A stretch of DNA of 39,414 nt from Candidatus Nomurabacteria bacterium (GTDB lineage: Bacteria; Patescibacteriota; Minisyncoccia; Phycocordibacterales; CAIJYI01), in NCBI GenBank assembly GCA_943356445.1, contig CALREZ010000001.1, forward strand, positions 79,818-119,231, in the 5' to 3' direction. The position numbers and the translations under genes were made by a program. This document shows, one piece after another, positions 26,750 to 35,593 of this stretch. The notes beneath the pieces were generated by a model that saw only the letters and a list, made by a program, of their open reading frames with translations, ran no database searches and had not been told where the DNA came from. The stretch's first letter is position 1. Each line of letters starts with the position of its first letter.

Positions 26750-27787
26750 ATGGCAATAAAAATCGCAATTAATGGGATGGGGAGGATCGGAAGGTCGTTT
26801 TTGACCCTGGCTCTCGGACGTCCGGAATTTGATATCGTCGCGGCGAATGATCTGGGAGATTTGAATAATATCGCTTATCTCATGAAATATGACACGGCTT
26901 ACGGAAGAAGCCCGTTTGATGTGGAAGTAAAGGAGACCGACGGAAAAAAGTTTCTTGTCGTGAATGGAAAGGAAATTCAGATGATTTCTGAAAAAGATCC
27001 GGCGAAATTGCCGTGGGGTGAATTGGGTATCGGGCTTGTTATTGAAGCGACGGGTTTTTTTGAATCGTATGAAAAAGCGAAATTCCATTTGGATGCCGGC
27101 GCAAAAAGAGTCGTGGTAACTTCACCCGTAAAAGGAATTCCTCCCGAGGGGGTCGTCGGCGCATCCATCCTTTCCGGAATCAATGAGGATAAATTCGCCA
27201 CCTGTCAAATTTCTTCCAACGCTTCCTGTACGACAAATTCCGTCAGTCCGATTATTCAGATTCTTCATGAAGCCATCGGCGTTGAAAAGGCTATGCTCTC
27301 CACTATCCATGCCTATACGGGAACGCAAAAACTGGTTGATTCTCCCGATGCGAAAGATTGGCGCCGTGGCCGGGCGGCTGCGCAGAACATCGTTCCTTCA
27401 ACGACCGGAGCGGCTATTGCCGTTACGGAAGTTATTACCGACCTGAAAGGAAAATTTGATGGTATCGCTTTCCGTATTCCCGTTATTACCGGTTCCATGT
27501 CAGACGTGACTTTCCTTGCGAAGAGAAATACGACCGTTGAAGAAATAAATTCCATTTTGAAAGAAGCGGCAAAAACCGAACGCTGGAACAAGATCTTTAC
27601 TGTGACGGAAGAACAGCTTGTTTCTTCCGATATCATCGGTCAGCGCATTGCCTCTATCGCCGACCTTACGCTTACGAAAGTCGTGGATGGAAATCTCGTG
27701 AAGGTCTGCGCATGGTATGACAACGAAATAGGGTATACGAGCGCGCTCGTGGAACATGCCGCGAAATTAGCATCATTCATCAAATAA
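26750..27787 (+). CDS. gap: Glyceraldehyde-3-phosphate dehydrogenase
   Basis: AINGMGRIGRSFLTLAL, SNASCTTNSVSPII, STIHAYTGTQKLVDSP, STTGAAIAVTEV, WYDNEIGYT. Confidence 0.97.
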   Translation: MAIKIAINGMGRIGRSFLTLALGRPEFDIVAANDLGDLNNIAYLMKYDTAYGRSPFDVEVKETDGKKFLVVNGKEIQMISEKDPAKLPWGELGIGLVIEATGFFESYEKAKFHLDAGAKRVVVTSPVKGIPPEGVVGASILSGINEDKFATCQISSNASCTTNSVSPIIQILHEAIGVEKAMLSTIHAYTGTQKLVDSPDAKDWRRGRAAAQNIVPSTTGAAIAVTEVITDLKGKFDGIAFRIPVITGSMSDVTFLAKRNTTVEEINSILKEAAKTERWNKIFTVTEEQLVSSDIIGQRIASIADLTLTKVVDGNLVKVCAWYDNEIGYTSALVEHAAKLASFIK

Positions 27788-27793
27788 GCATTT

Positions 27794-28285
27794 ATGAAAA
27801 TTTACATCGCCACTGACCATGCGGGATTTGAACTCAAGGAAAAACTGGTGCCGTTTTTGCGCGAGCTCGGGCACGAGGTAACCGATAAAGGGAACCTTGT
27901 CCTTGATGAAAATGACGACTATCCGGACTTTATTGCGGAGGCGGTGAAGGAGGTTTCTTCTGCAAACAATGCGAGTATCCGCGGTATTGTACTGGGCGGA
28001 TCAGGACAAGGAGAGGCGATGGTTGCCAATAAATTCCCGAACATCCGCGCCGTGGTTTTTAACGGTCAGTATGAACCGAAAGACGGATCTGAGGTTCCCG
28101 ATGAAATTTTCCTTACCCGCTCGCACAACGATTCCAATATCCTTTCTCTCGGCGCCAGATTTATCAATGAAGAAATTGCGAAACGCGCCGTCCGCGAATG
28201 GCTGGATACGCCGTTTTCCGGAGAAGAGAGGCATGCGAGAAGAATAAAGAAGATTCTAGAAATAGAAAAATTTCTTGGAAAGTAA
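27794..28285 (+). CDS. rpiB: RpiB/LacAB-family sugar-phosphate isomerase
   Basis: MKIYIATDHAGFELKEKL, DDYPDFIAEA, GIVLGGSGQGEAMVANK, ARSHNDSN-like and LGAR motifs. Confidence 0.9.
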   Translation: MKIYIATDHAGFELKEKLVPFLRELGHEVTDKGNLVLDENDDYPDFIAEAVKEVSSANNASIRGIVLGGSGQGEAMVANKFPNIRAVVFNGQYEPKDGSEVPDEIFLTRSHNDSNILSLGARFINEEIAKRAVREWLDTPFSGEERHARRIKKILEIEKFLGK

Positions 28286-28380
28286 TTAACAACAAGCAAA
28301 AAGAATAGAGCAACAAGAAAAAAGAAAACGGTTATCGTTCCCTTGTTGCTTATTTCTTCATTCTTTATTCCTTTTAATTT

Positions 28381-29202
28381 ATGATAGAAATAATACCCGC
28401 GGTCATGCCGCAGAGTTTTCAAGAATTGGAACAAAAGATTGGCTCCGTGCGACGGCGCGTGAAAACAGTGCATCTTGATGTGATGGACGGAACGGTTACC
28501 CCTTCGGTGAATTGGCCGTTTGTTCCGGGCGGACAGGAGGAAATGGATAAGCTTACGAGCGGGGAAGTCGGGTTGCCTTTTTGGAAAGACGTCAATTATG
28601 AAGTTGACCTTATGGTGCAGAACCCGGAAGAAAGTTTTGCCGAGTGGGTGAATGCCGGATTCCATCGCATTATCGTTCACGTTGAGACGACGCAAAAACT
28701 TCTTTCTTTGATAAAAGAGTGGAAAGGCGTGGTTGAAATCGGCGTGGCCATCGGAATGGAAACAAACAACGAAGATGTTTACAAATACATTGACGCCGGG
28801 GCGGATTTCGCGCAGTTCATGGGAATTTTTCAGATAGGTTTTCAAGGAAATCCTTTTGATAGCCGGGTGTTTGAGAAAATATCAAAAATGAGACAGGTGT
28901 ATCCGCAACTTCCTATTAGTGTAGATGGCGGAGTGAGTTTGGAAACGGCGCCAAAACTTTTGGAAGCGGGAGCTGACCGGTTAGTTGTCGGGTCCGCGAT
29001 ATTCAAAAAGAAATCCGAATTTGAAGGAATAGATACTTCTATGCTTTCTTCCGTCTATGATATCGGGAAGAGTGTTGAAATTTCGGATCTGGAACCGGCT
29101 TATGATCGGGGCGCGGACGAAGCCGTTATCGAATTTAAAAAACTCGCAAGCGATTTTTCCGAAAAAACCCTGCTCCGCTCTAGCTACGCAGGGCAAGCCT
29201 AA
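28381..29202 (+). CDS. Ribulose-phosphate 3-epimerase-like protein
   Basis: VKTVHLDVMDGTVTPSVNWPF, ISVDGGVSLETAPKLLEAGADRLVVGSAIFK. Confidence 0.85.
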   Translation: MIEIIPAVMPQSFQELEQKIGSVRRRVKTVHLDVMDGTVTPSVNWPFVPGGQEEMDKLTSGEVGLPFWKDVNYEVDLMVQNPEESFAEWVNAGFHRIIVHVETTQKLLSLIKEWKGVVEIGVAIGMETNNEDVYKYIDAGADFAQFMGIFQIGFQGNPFDSRVFEKISKMRQVYPQLPISVDGGVSLETAPKLLEAGADRLVVGSAIFKKKSEFEGIDTSMLSSVYDIGKSVEISDLEPAYDRGADEAVIEFKKLASDFSEKTLLRSSYAGQA

Positions 29203-29214
29203 AAAAATAAAACT

Positions 29215-30057
29215 ATGACGACTATTTTATCCAATATAAAAATAAAAGAGCTGGAAGAGAAGGCAAGAGATATTCGCATTTCCATTATTGAAATGCTTGC
29301 CGAAGCAAAATCCGGACATACGGGAGGACCTCTCGGCATGGCGGATGTTTTCGCTCTCTTGTATTTTTATATGTTGAAACATGATCCGCAGAATCCTTCA
29401 TGGAGTGAACGGGATAGATTGGTGTTGTCCAACGGACATATTTGTCCGGTGCTGTACGCGACCATGGCCCATGCCGGATATCTTCCTCTTGAAGAATTAA
29501 AAACTTTGCGGAAATTCGGTTCCCGGTTGCAAGGGCATCCCCACCGGGAATTTTTGCCGGCTATGGAAACGAGTTCCGGCCCGCTCGGGGAAGGTCTGTC
29601 GCAGGCCGTCGGCATGGCGCTTGCTCTGCGAGTGGACGGCAAGGAAAATCAAGTCTATTGCCTTATGGGAGACGGGGAACTTAATGAGGGGCAGATCTGG
29701 GAGGCCGCCATGCTTGCGGGAAAAGAAAAACTCGGAAAACTTATCGGCATCGTTGACAGAAACAATATCCAGATTGACGGGTCTACCGATAAGGTGATGC
29801 CTCTTCTACCGCTCAAAGAAAAATTTGAAGCATTCAATTGGCACGCGATAGAAGCGGACGGTCATGATTTTCAATCTCTCAACAATGCTCTTGTTGAGGC
29901 ACAAGCGATTACCGACAAGCCGAGCATCATTATTGCCCGCACGATTCCGGGAAAAGGCGTTCCTGAAATTGAAAATGATTATCACTGGCATGGCAAAGCC
30001 CCGAGTAAGGAAGAAGCGGAAAGATTTATTTCAGTTTTAAAAAATCCATCTCTATGA
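29215..30057 (+). CDS. Transketolase, N-terminal subunit
   Basis: SGHTGGPLGMADVFALLYF, LGEGLSQAVGMALA, MGDGELNEGQIWEAAM, RNNIQIDGST. Confidence 0.95.
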   Translation: MTTILSNIKIKELEEKARDIRISIIEMLAEAKSGHTGGPLGMADVFALLYFYMLKHDPQNPSWSERDRLVLSNGHICPVLYATMAHAGYLPLEELKTLRKFGSRLQGHPHREFLPAMETSSGPLGEGLSQAVGMALALRVDGKENQVYCLMGDGELNEGQIWEAAMLAGKEKLGKLIGIVDRNNIQIDGSTDKVMPLLPLKEKFEAFNWHAIEADGHDFQSLNNALVEAQAITDKPSIIIARTIPGKGVPEIENDYHWHGKAPSKEEAERFISVLKNPSL

Positions 30058-31031
30058 TTCTCAATCCTAAAATTTTTTCATCTGATATTGAAATGAAAGC
30101 GACTCGCGAGGGATTCAGCGAAGGGCTTTTGCTTGCGGGAGATGAGAATAAAAATGTGGTCGCTCTTTGCGCGGATCTGACCGAGTCGGTGAAGATGGAC
30201 GGTTTTACAAAAAAATATCCCGAGAGGTTTTTTGAAATGGGAATTGCCGAGCAGTCCATGGCGAGTGTGGCTTCGGGGATGGCGGCAATGGGAAAAGTCC
30301 CGTTCATCGGTTCATATGCGGTGTTTTCTCCCGGACGAAATTGGGAACAGATTCGGACGACCATCTGCTACAACAATGCGAACGTAAAAATCATCGGAAG
30401 CCATAGCGGGGTGACCGTCGGAGAAGACGGCGGTTCTCATCAATGTTTGGAAGATATCGCTCTTGCTCGGGTTTTACCGAATATGACGGTCATTGTTCCG
30501 TGCGATGCGATAGAAGCCAAGAAAGCGACGGTTGCTATGGCAAAAACAAATACTCCGGCCTATCTCCGTCTTTCTCGCCCCAAGACGGCCGTCATTACTG
30601 CAGAGGAAACGCCTTTTGAAATAGGAAAATCACAGGTGTTTTTTACGCCGAAAGAAAAGGCCGTTGCGGGAATTGTCGCTTGTGGGCATCTTGTGTATGA
30701 TAGCATTAAGGCGGCGAAAGAATTGGAGAACGAGGGAATTTTTGTTTCCGTACTGAATCTTGCGACTATAAAGCCTCTGGATGAAGAAGGTGTTTTGCAA
30801 TTTGTGGAAAGTTCCGGAGGGAAGATCATTGCCGTTGAAGAACACCAAAAATATGGAGGGATGGGCGGAGCCGTTGCCGAGTTCCTTGCGAAAAACCGAC
30901 CGACGCCTATGGAATTTATCGGAGCTGATGATGTGTTTGGGCAATCCGGAACCCCCGATGAACTTATTGAACGCTACGGAATGGGAGCATCTTCCATAAA
31001 AGAAGCGATAAAAAGAATTTTAGAAAGATAA
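30054..31031 (+). CDS. Transketolase, C-terminal subunit
   Basis: GIAEQSMASVASGMAAMGKVPFIGSYAVFSPGRNWEQIR, GVTVGEDGGSHQCLEDIAL; ATGA overlap. Confidence 0.95.
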   Translation: MILNPKIFSSDIEMKATREGFSEGLLLAGDENKNVVALCADLTESVKMDGFTKKYPERFFEMGIAEQSMASVASGMAAMGKVPFIGSYAVFSPGRNWEQIRTTICYNNANVKIIGSHSGVTVGEDGGSHQCLEDIALARVLPNMTVIVPCDAIEAKKATVAMAKTNTPAYLRLSRPKTAVITAEETPFEIGKSQVFFTPKEKAVAGIVACGHLVYDSIKAAKELENEGIFVSVLNLATIKPLDEEGVLQFVESSGGKIIAVEEHQKYGGMGGAVAEFLAKNRPTPMEFIGADDVFGQSGTPDELIERYGMGASSIKEAIKRILER

Positions 31032-31052
31032 AAAAGTTAATGAGAAATAATT

Positions 31053-31697
31053 ATGCAAGAAAAAAATAATACAAGAGCCATTTTGTTCACCTCGGTTTTT
31101 TCTTTGCTGCTTTTAAGCGCGTCGTATGCCGCTTTTGCGCAAGAGGCGGCGACTTCCACTGAAGTTTCTTTAAAACCGGTAACGTTTGCGGTTGTTGTGG
31201 GGAAAGTCACCTGTAACGGCGGAACCGGCGTGGCAAAAGTATCTCTTACCAATGAACCTACCGTCGGCGGATATTACGAAGTTACCGGAGATATGATTAC
31301 AAAAAACAACATCACGTTGAGCCGCGAAGTGTCTCTGCCTACCGGTACGTACGCATGGAAAGGATTTGCCAATAATGAATACGAAGTGTCGGGAAAGGCA
31401 TCGGGGGAATTTACGGTGGGGAAATGCGCTACGGCTCCCGCCGCAGCCTCTCAAACGTTGAAAGGCCCGGAACCCGTTGCCCCTTCAATAAAAAAAATTG
31501 AAAAGACTATTCCAAAAAATATAGAGATAACGGAAATGACTCCGGAAGAACTCGCTTCCACTTCTAAAACGGACGTTGATTCTTCTTCTGACAAGACAAA
31601 GGAACAGAACAGAAATAAGGTAATTGTCGGTATCGCGATTTTTGCAGCAGTTGTCGCTTACTTCGGATTCAGGAAAGAGAAAAAGGAAATGATATAG
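31053..31697 (+). CDS. Secreted/C-terminally anchored hypothetical protein
   Basis: Signal peptide and C-terminal TM (VIVGIAIFAAVVAYFGFRKEKK). Confidence 0.65.
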   Translation: MQEKNNTRAILFTSVFSLLLLSASYAAFAQEAATSTEVSLKPVTFAVVVGKVTCNGGTGVAKVSLTNEPTVGGYYEVTGDMITKNNITLSREVSLPTGTYAWKGFANNEYEVSGKASGEFTVGKCATAPAAASQTLKGPEPVAPSIKKIEKTIPKNIEITEMTPEELASTSKTDVDSSSDKTKEQNRNKVIVGIAIFAAVVAYFGFRKEKKEMI

Positions 31698-31700
31698 TAA

Positions 31701-31745
31701 AAAACCGCCCCGATAAAGGGGCGGTTTTGCATAGCTCTGCTATGC
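31701..31745. terminator. Tandem hairpins between convergent genes
   Basis: AAAACCGCCCC-gataaa-GGGGCGGTTTT, then GCATAG-ctctg-CTATGC. Confidence 0.8.
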
Positions 31746-31753
31746 GGTGTTTG

Positions 31754-32413
31754 CTACGATAAGAGCGGAGGGAGATTAACCAGTTCTTCCAGCGGGACTT
31801 TGGCATATTTTTCAATAACGCCTTTTGTTTTTCTTGCGCCCTTGTAGGGGTTTTCAAGACCGCCTTCAATGAGTTCGCGAAGATTTGCTGCCCGCGCGGC
31901 CACATAACTTTCCAGTGTGCCCACTCGCTGCAATTTTTTCTTCGCCGTCTTTCCTTCAACCAAGGTCACTTCCATATACAGGACGCGATTATGGTCGGCA
32001 GGATCTCTGAAGGGAACGATGTCCGTAGCGAGTCTTTTGGTTTCTTCCCGTACGACGGCGCCGCATCGCGTTTTGATCTTCAATTCGCGAGCGCGATGAT
32101 CAAAGGATTTTTCAACTTGAACGACTTTTTCGTCCAGAGTACCTTCAATGACGGCAATAGTCCTTCCTTCTTTATCTTTTTTGCCGGGTAAAGTCCACGC
32201 GGTCGGGGTCACCCGCCATATTTCTCCCGCTTGCGGGGTATGAGTCCCGGCATTAAGGATTTCAAGGCGAAGGGCTACGGGTTTTTCGTTCCGGAGAGTG
32301 ATATACTTTCCGAGCGGTACATATCCGATTCCCCAGGAATAGGCTTTTACTCGCCATTCTTGTTTGGTGTTTTCCGGGAAAATCTCCCGGTAGATTCTTC
32401 TTATTCTGGCCAT
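31754..32413 (-). CDS. Hypothetical protein, 219 aa
   Basis: Start set at MARIRRIYREIF (ATG at 32413) with SD AAGGAGG; TTGACT-N17-TAGTAT upstream on the minus strand. Confidence 0.7.
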   Translation of the reverse strand: MARIRRIYREIFPENTKQEWRVKAYSWGIGYVPLGKYITLRNEKPVALRLEILNAGTHTPQAGEIWRVTPTAWTLPGKKDKEGRTIAVIEGTLDEKVVQVEKSFDHRARELKIKTRCGAVVREETKRLATDIVPFRDPADHNRVLYMEVTLVEGKTAKKKLQRVGTLESYVAARAANLRELIEGGLENPYKGARKTKGVIEKYAKVPLEELVNLPPLLS

Positions 32414-32497
32414 ACAGGCCTCCTTCTTTGTGTGGTTAATGAAGAGAACTTTTGATTCCTTTCCTATACTACCATAAAGCTTGATTTTAGTCAATTT

Positions 32498-33886
32498 TTA
32501 TTCTATCGGCTCTACGTGAACCACGACCCTCTCCAGACGGTATTCTTTTTTCTCCATAAGCGAACGTTCAAGGTCTGAAGCAGCATCATGCGCTTCTTCT
32601 GTGGAAAGGAACGGGTCTGTATGGCAGTGAATCGTAATAATAAGCTTTTCACCGACTCTTCGTACGAGGATATTATGCGCGTCGCGAAGTTTTGGCAGAA
32701 GTTTTATCGCCTCTGTTATCTCGCGAATAATTTTTTCTTTTTCGCCTTGGGTAACGTCGGTACTTTCCAGAGACTGATCGTTTGACGGGTCAATGTGGGT
32801 GTTAATCTCTATTTCTTCCCCGAGATTTTTTTGAACCAGCGTTTCAAACTCCGTTGCTTTATCGTGCGCTTGCCGAACCGTTAGCGTATGGAGAACCTCT
32901 AAATCGCAATTGATGTATCTTTTTCCGTTGAGCGTTTCCACGGTAACATGGTGGACGGGGAATCCATACTTGTGACCAAGAATGTGTACCGTCTCAACAA
33001 TCGTTTCCGTGGAGAGTTGAACGGACTTTGTATGGATAAGAACTTCGGCTTCGGGGAGCTCTTTTTTTATCGCCGATTTGGCTGTTTCCGTTAATTCGTG
33101 CAAGGCTTCCGCATTCATTTTTCTTCCGACGACGATAAGCGCATCAATGGCGGAACTCGGCCCCATGGCTCTCGCGCGAACGCTTTCCACATCAATAATT
33201 CCCGGAATGGTTTTGAGAATGTCTTTTGCTTTTTCCGCAATTCCCTCTGGCGCGGCATCAATTAAAACATCAAACGTTCGTTTTCCCATATCATATCCGA
33301 CTTTCATGACGATGATGGCCACAAAAAGAGCGGCGACGGAATCGGCTCCTTTGAGATCAAAGAGAACGCAGACCAGGCCGATAAGCACAACGGCGGAGCT
33401 CCAGATATCGGTACTGAAATGGAGAGCGTCGGCTTCAAGCGCTTGGCTTCCGGTTTCTTTTGCCACTCTCATCAGCGCTCGCGAGCGAGAATAGTCAATG
33501 ATGATGGAAATAATAACCACGGCAAAAGCATACCACGTCGCTTCCACTTCAATGTTTCCCGTCATGAGTCGTTTGCCGGCTTCATAGATGATCCAAAAAC
33601 TGGTAATGAAAAGAAGCGACGTTTCTATGAGCGCGGAAATAGCTTCAATTTTTCCGTGCCCGTAATGATGGTCTTCGTCAGCGGGTTTATCCGAAACGCG
33701 AACGGCGAAATAGGTAATAACCGCGGCCCCCATATCCAGAAGGGAGTGCGCCGCTTCAGAAAGGATACCCATGCTGCCGGTCATGATTCCGACGATGAAT
33801 TTTCCTCCGGTAAGAATAAATCCCGCAAGGACGGAACTTGCCGCGACGTTTGTTTTTTTGCTGTTCGTTTTGTTGTGTTCGTTCAT
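32498..33886 (-). CDS. Cation diffusion facilitator transporter with long cytoplasmic tail
   Basis: GIMTGSMGILSEAAHSLLDMGAAVITYFAVRVSDKPADEDHHYGHGKIEAISALIE; start at MNEHNKTNSKK. Tail appears to hold three dimerisation-like modules. Confidence 0.93.
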   Translation of the reverse strand: MNEHNKTNSKKTNVAASSVLAGFILTGGKFIVGIMTGSMGILSEAAHSLLDMGAAVITYFAVRVSDKPADEDHHYGHGKIEAISALIETSLLFITSFWIIYEAGKRLMTGNIEVEATWYAFAVVIISIIIDYSRSRALMRVAKETGSQALEADALHFSTDIWSSAVVLIGLVCVLFDLKGADSVAALFVAIIVMKVGYDMGKRTFDVLIDAAPEGIAEKAKDILKTIPGIIDVESVRARAMGPSSAIDALIVVGRKMNAEALHELTETAKSAIKKELPEAEVLIHTKSVQLSTETIVETVHILGHKYGFPVHHVTVETLNGKRYINCDLEVLHTLTVRQAHDKATEFETLVQKNLGEEIEINTHIDPSNDQSLESTDVTQGEKEKIIREITEAIKLLPKLRDAHNILVRRVGEKLIITIHCHTDPFLSTEEAHDAASDLERSLMEKKEYRLERVVVHVEPIE

Positions 33887-33975
33887 AATAGCCTCATTGT
33901 AACATAGCATTCTGTATTTCAAATAACTTTTTCCTGAAAAAAGTATCATATATTTTTTGTTTTGTCCAGGTAAAA

Positions 33976-34005
33976 TTGGACAAAAGATATATAATCTGAT
34001 ATGAT
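33976..34005 (+). promoter_or_regulatory. Promoter TTGGAC-N18-TATGAT (extended TGA)
   Basis: -35 at 33976-33981, -10 at 34000-34005; SD AAGGAG before ATG 34042. Confidence 0.55.
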
Positions 34006-34041
34006 AATACTCAGGTATATTCAACGAGAAGGAGAAAAAAA

Positions 34042-34323
34042 ATGGCTATTTTTTATTTTGACATTCCAGAACCGAAAACTCGGCGTTCCGTGAAAGAATT
34101 TTTGGCGGATCTCAAAAAGGAGAAACTGGAAGCGGGAGAAGAACCGAAGTCCTCCGTTATTGAATTTTTAGATATTTTGATGCGGCGTGTCAAAGAAGAT
34201 GCGACCGTAAGCCGGACGCAAGAAAAAGATCTTGCGCGCGGTATTGAATGGGAGTGGTGGAGCACTGAAGGTCAACCAAGCTGGTATATCTTCATTCAAT
34301 TGCTTGAAACGCAGCCGAAATAA
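34042..34323 (+). CDS. Small hypothetical protein, 93 aa
   Basis: Promoter, SD, ORF and downstream terminator. Confidence 0.7.
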   Translation: MAIFYFDIPEPKTRRSVKEFLADLKKEKLEAGEEPKSSVIEFLDILMRRVKEDATVSRTQEKDLARGIEWEWWSTEGQPSWYIFIQLLETQPK

Positions 34324-34328
34324 AACGC

Positions 34329-34358
34329 AAACCCCCGACTCGAAAGAGTCGGGGGTTT
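34329..34358. terminator. Bidirectional terminator
   Basis: AAACCCCCGACTC-gaaa-GAGTCGGGGGTTT. Confidence 0.9.
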
Positions 34359-34363
34359 TCTGT

Positions 34364-35362
34364 TTAGACTTTTGTGGGTCGGTAATCTGCCGGCGCTTTT
34401 TTGAGCCACTCCTTAATTTCTGCCGGGTGCAGCAAACCTTCTTGCGCTCCAATCTTTTGCACGACCGACATGGAATTTATGGGGGCCCAGAGAAGGGCTT
34501 CTTCCAACGTTTTTCCGAGAGCGAGGCATTCGGCAATGGTGGAAGAATAGGCATCGCCCGCGCCGGTGCGGTCGTAGGGAGGAACGGGATCCGGATACGG
34601 GGGCATGAACCACATCTCGTCTTTTTGCGCGTCATACGCGTAAGCTCCTTTCGGGCCATCAGTGATAACGGAAATTTTCGGCCCGAGTTCGGACATTTTT
34701 CTCGCAAGGTCAGGGCAGGGAGCTTCGGTGATTTTAAGAATGATCTCTGCTTCTTCTTTGTTGCAGAAAAAGATTTCGGAATGAGCGTACAGATCTTTGA
34801 GCGCTTCCGTCCCCATTTTGATCTGGAAAGTTCCCGGCTGAAAAGCGAGTTTTATCTCTGGATGAGATTTCAGATATTCCATTATCTCTTGATGGTACGG
34901 AAGCGTGTTTTCTCCGAGAGAACTCAGATACATCCATTTGGGAGAACCGACATCGGGGAACTTTCGGTCGTACTCTTCGTGCTTGATAAGAATGGTTCGT
35001 TCGGCTTTGTACCAGAGAACATAGTGGTAATTGGACAGCGCACCCTCATGAATTTTTATGAAATCGGTTGCGATGCCTTCTCTTTTGAAGGTCTCAAGGT
35101 TTTCTTTTCCGTGGTCGTCATCTCCCATGTCGGTGATAAAAGCGGACCTGAGTCCGAGGCGCGCGGCCGACACGGCGGCGTTCGCGCTATTGCCGACGGC
35201 AGGAACGACTTTTACGAATTCGTAAGGAATCTTCGCTCCGTTGGTGAAAGCGAGTTTTTCTTCGTGATCTTTTTCATCGTAGTAGACATTTGCTTGTTTG
35301 ACGCGGATGAAGGCATCGGTTACGACGTCTCCTATGGCGACGAAATCAAAATTTTCAGACAT
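34364..35362 (-). CDS. PfkB-family sugar kinase
   Basis: VGNSANAAVSAARLGLRSAFITDMGDDDHG, YDRTGAGDAYSSTIAECLALG. Confidence 0.93.
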   Translation of the reverse strand: MSENFDFVAIGDVVTDAFIRVKQANVYYDEKDHEEKLAFTNGAKIPYEFVKVVPAVGNSANAAVSAARLGLRSAFITDMGDDDHGKENLETFKREGIATDFIKIHEGALSNYHYVLWYKAERTILIKHEEYDRKFPDVGSPKWMYLSSLGENTLPYHQEIMEYLKSHPEIKLAFQPGTFQIKMGTEALKDLYAHSEIFFCNKEEAEIILKITEAPCPDLARKMSELGPKISVITDGPKGAYAYDAQKDEMWFMPPYPDPVPPYDRTGAGDAYSSTIAECLALGKTLEEALLWAPINSMSVVQKIGAQEGLLHPAEIKEWLKKAPADYRPTKV

Positions 35363-35593
35363 GGAAAGATAATGCGTTTATAAATAATTTCTGCGTATGT
35401 ATTATATCATATTTATAAAGATGCAGTACAAGGAAAAAGAAGAAAGCAACAAGCAATAAGAAAAATGGACCAGGATCGGCCCCTTTTTGCTTTTTCCTCA
35501 TTGCTTGTTGCTCTTATTCATATTTCGCCTTTTTAAGATAGCGGTGATATAATGTAACCACAAAATAATAATACTAAATAATCTTTTACTATC

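Noticed and set aside
34232-35383. 383-aa plus-strand ORF
   Set aside because: Shadow of the PfkB kinase on the minus strand; the kinase has DRTGAGDA and other motifs, the plus ORF has none.
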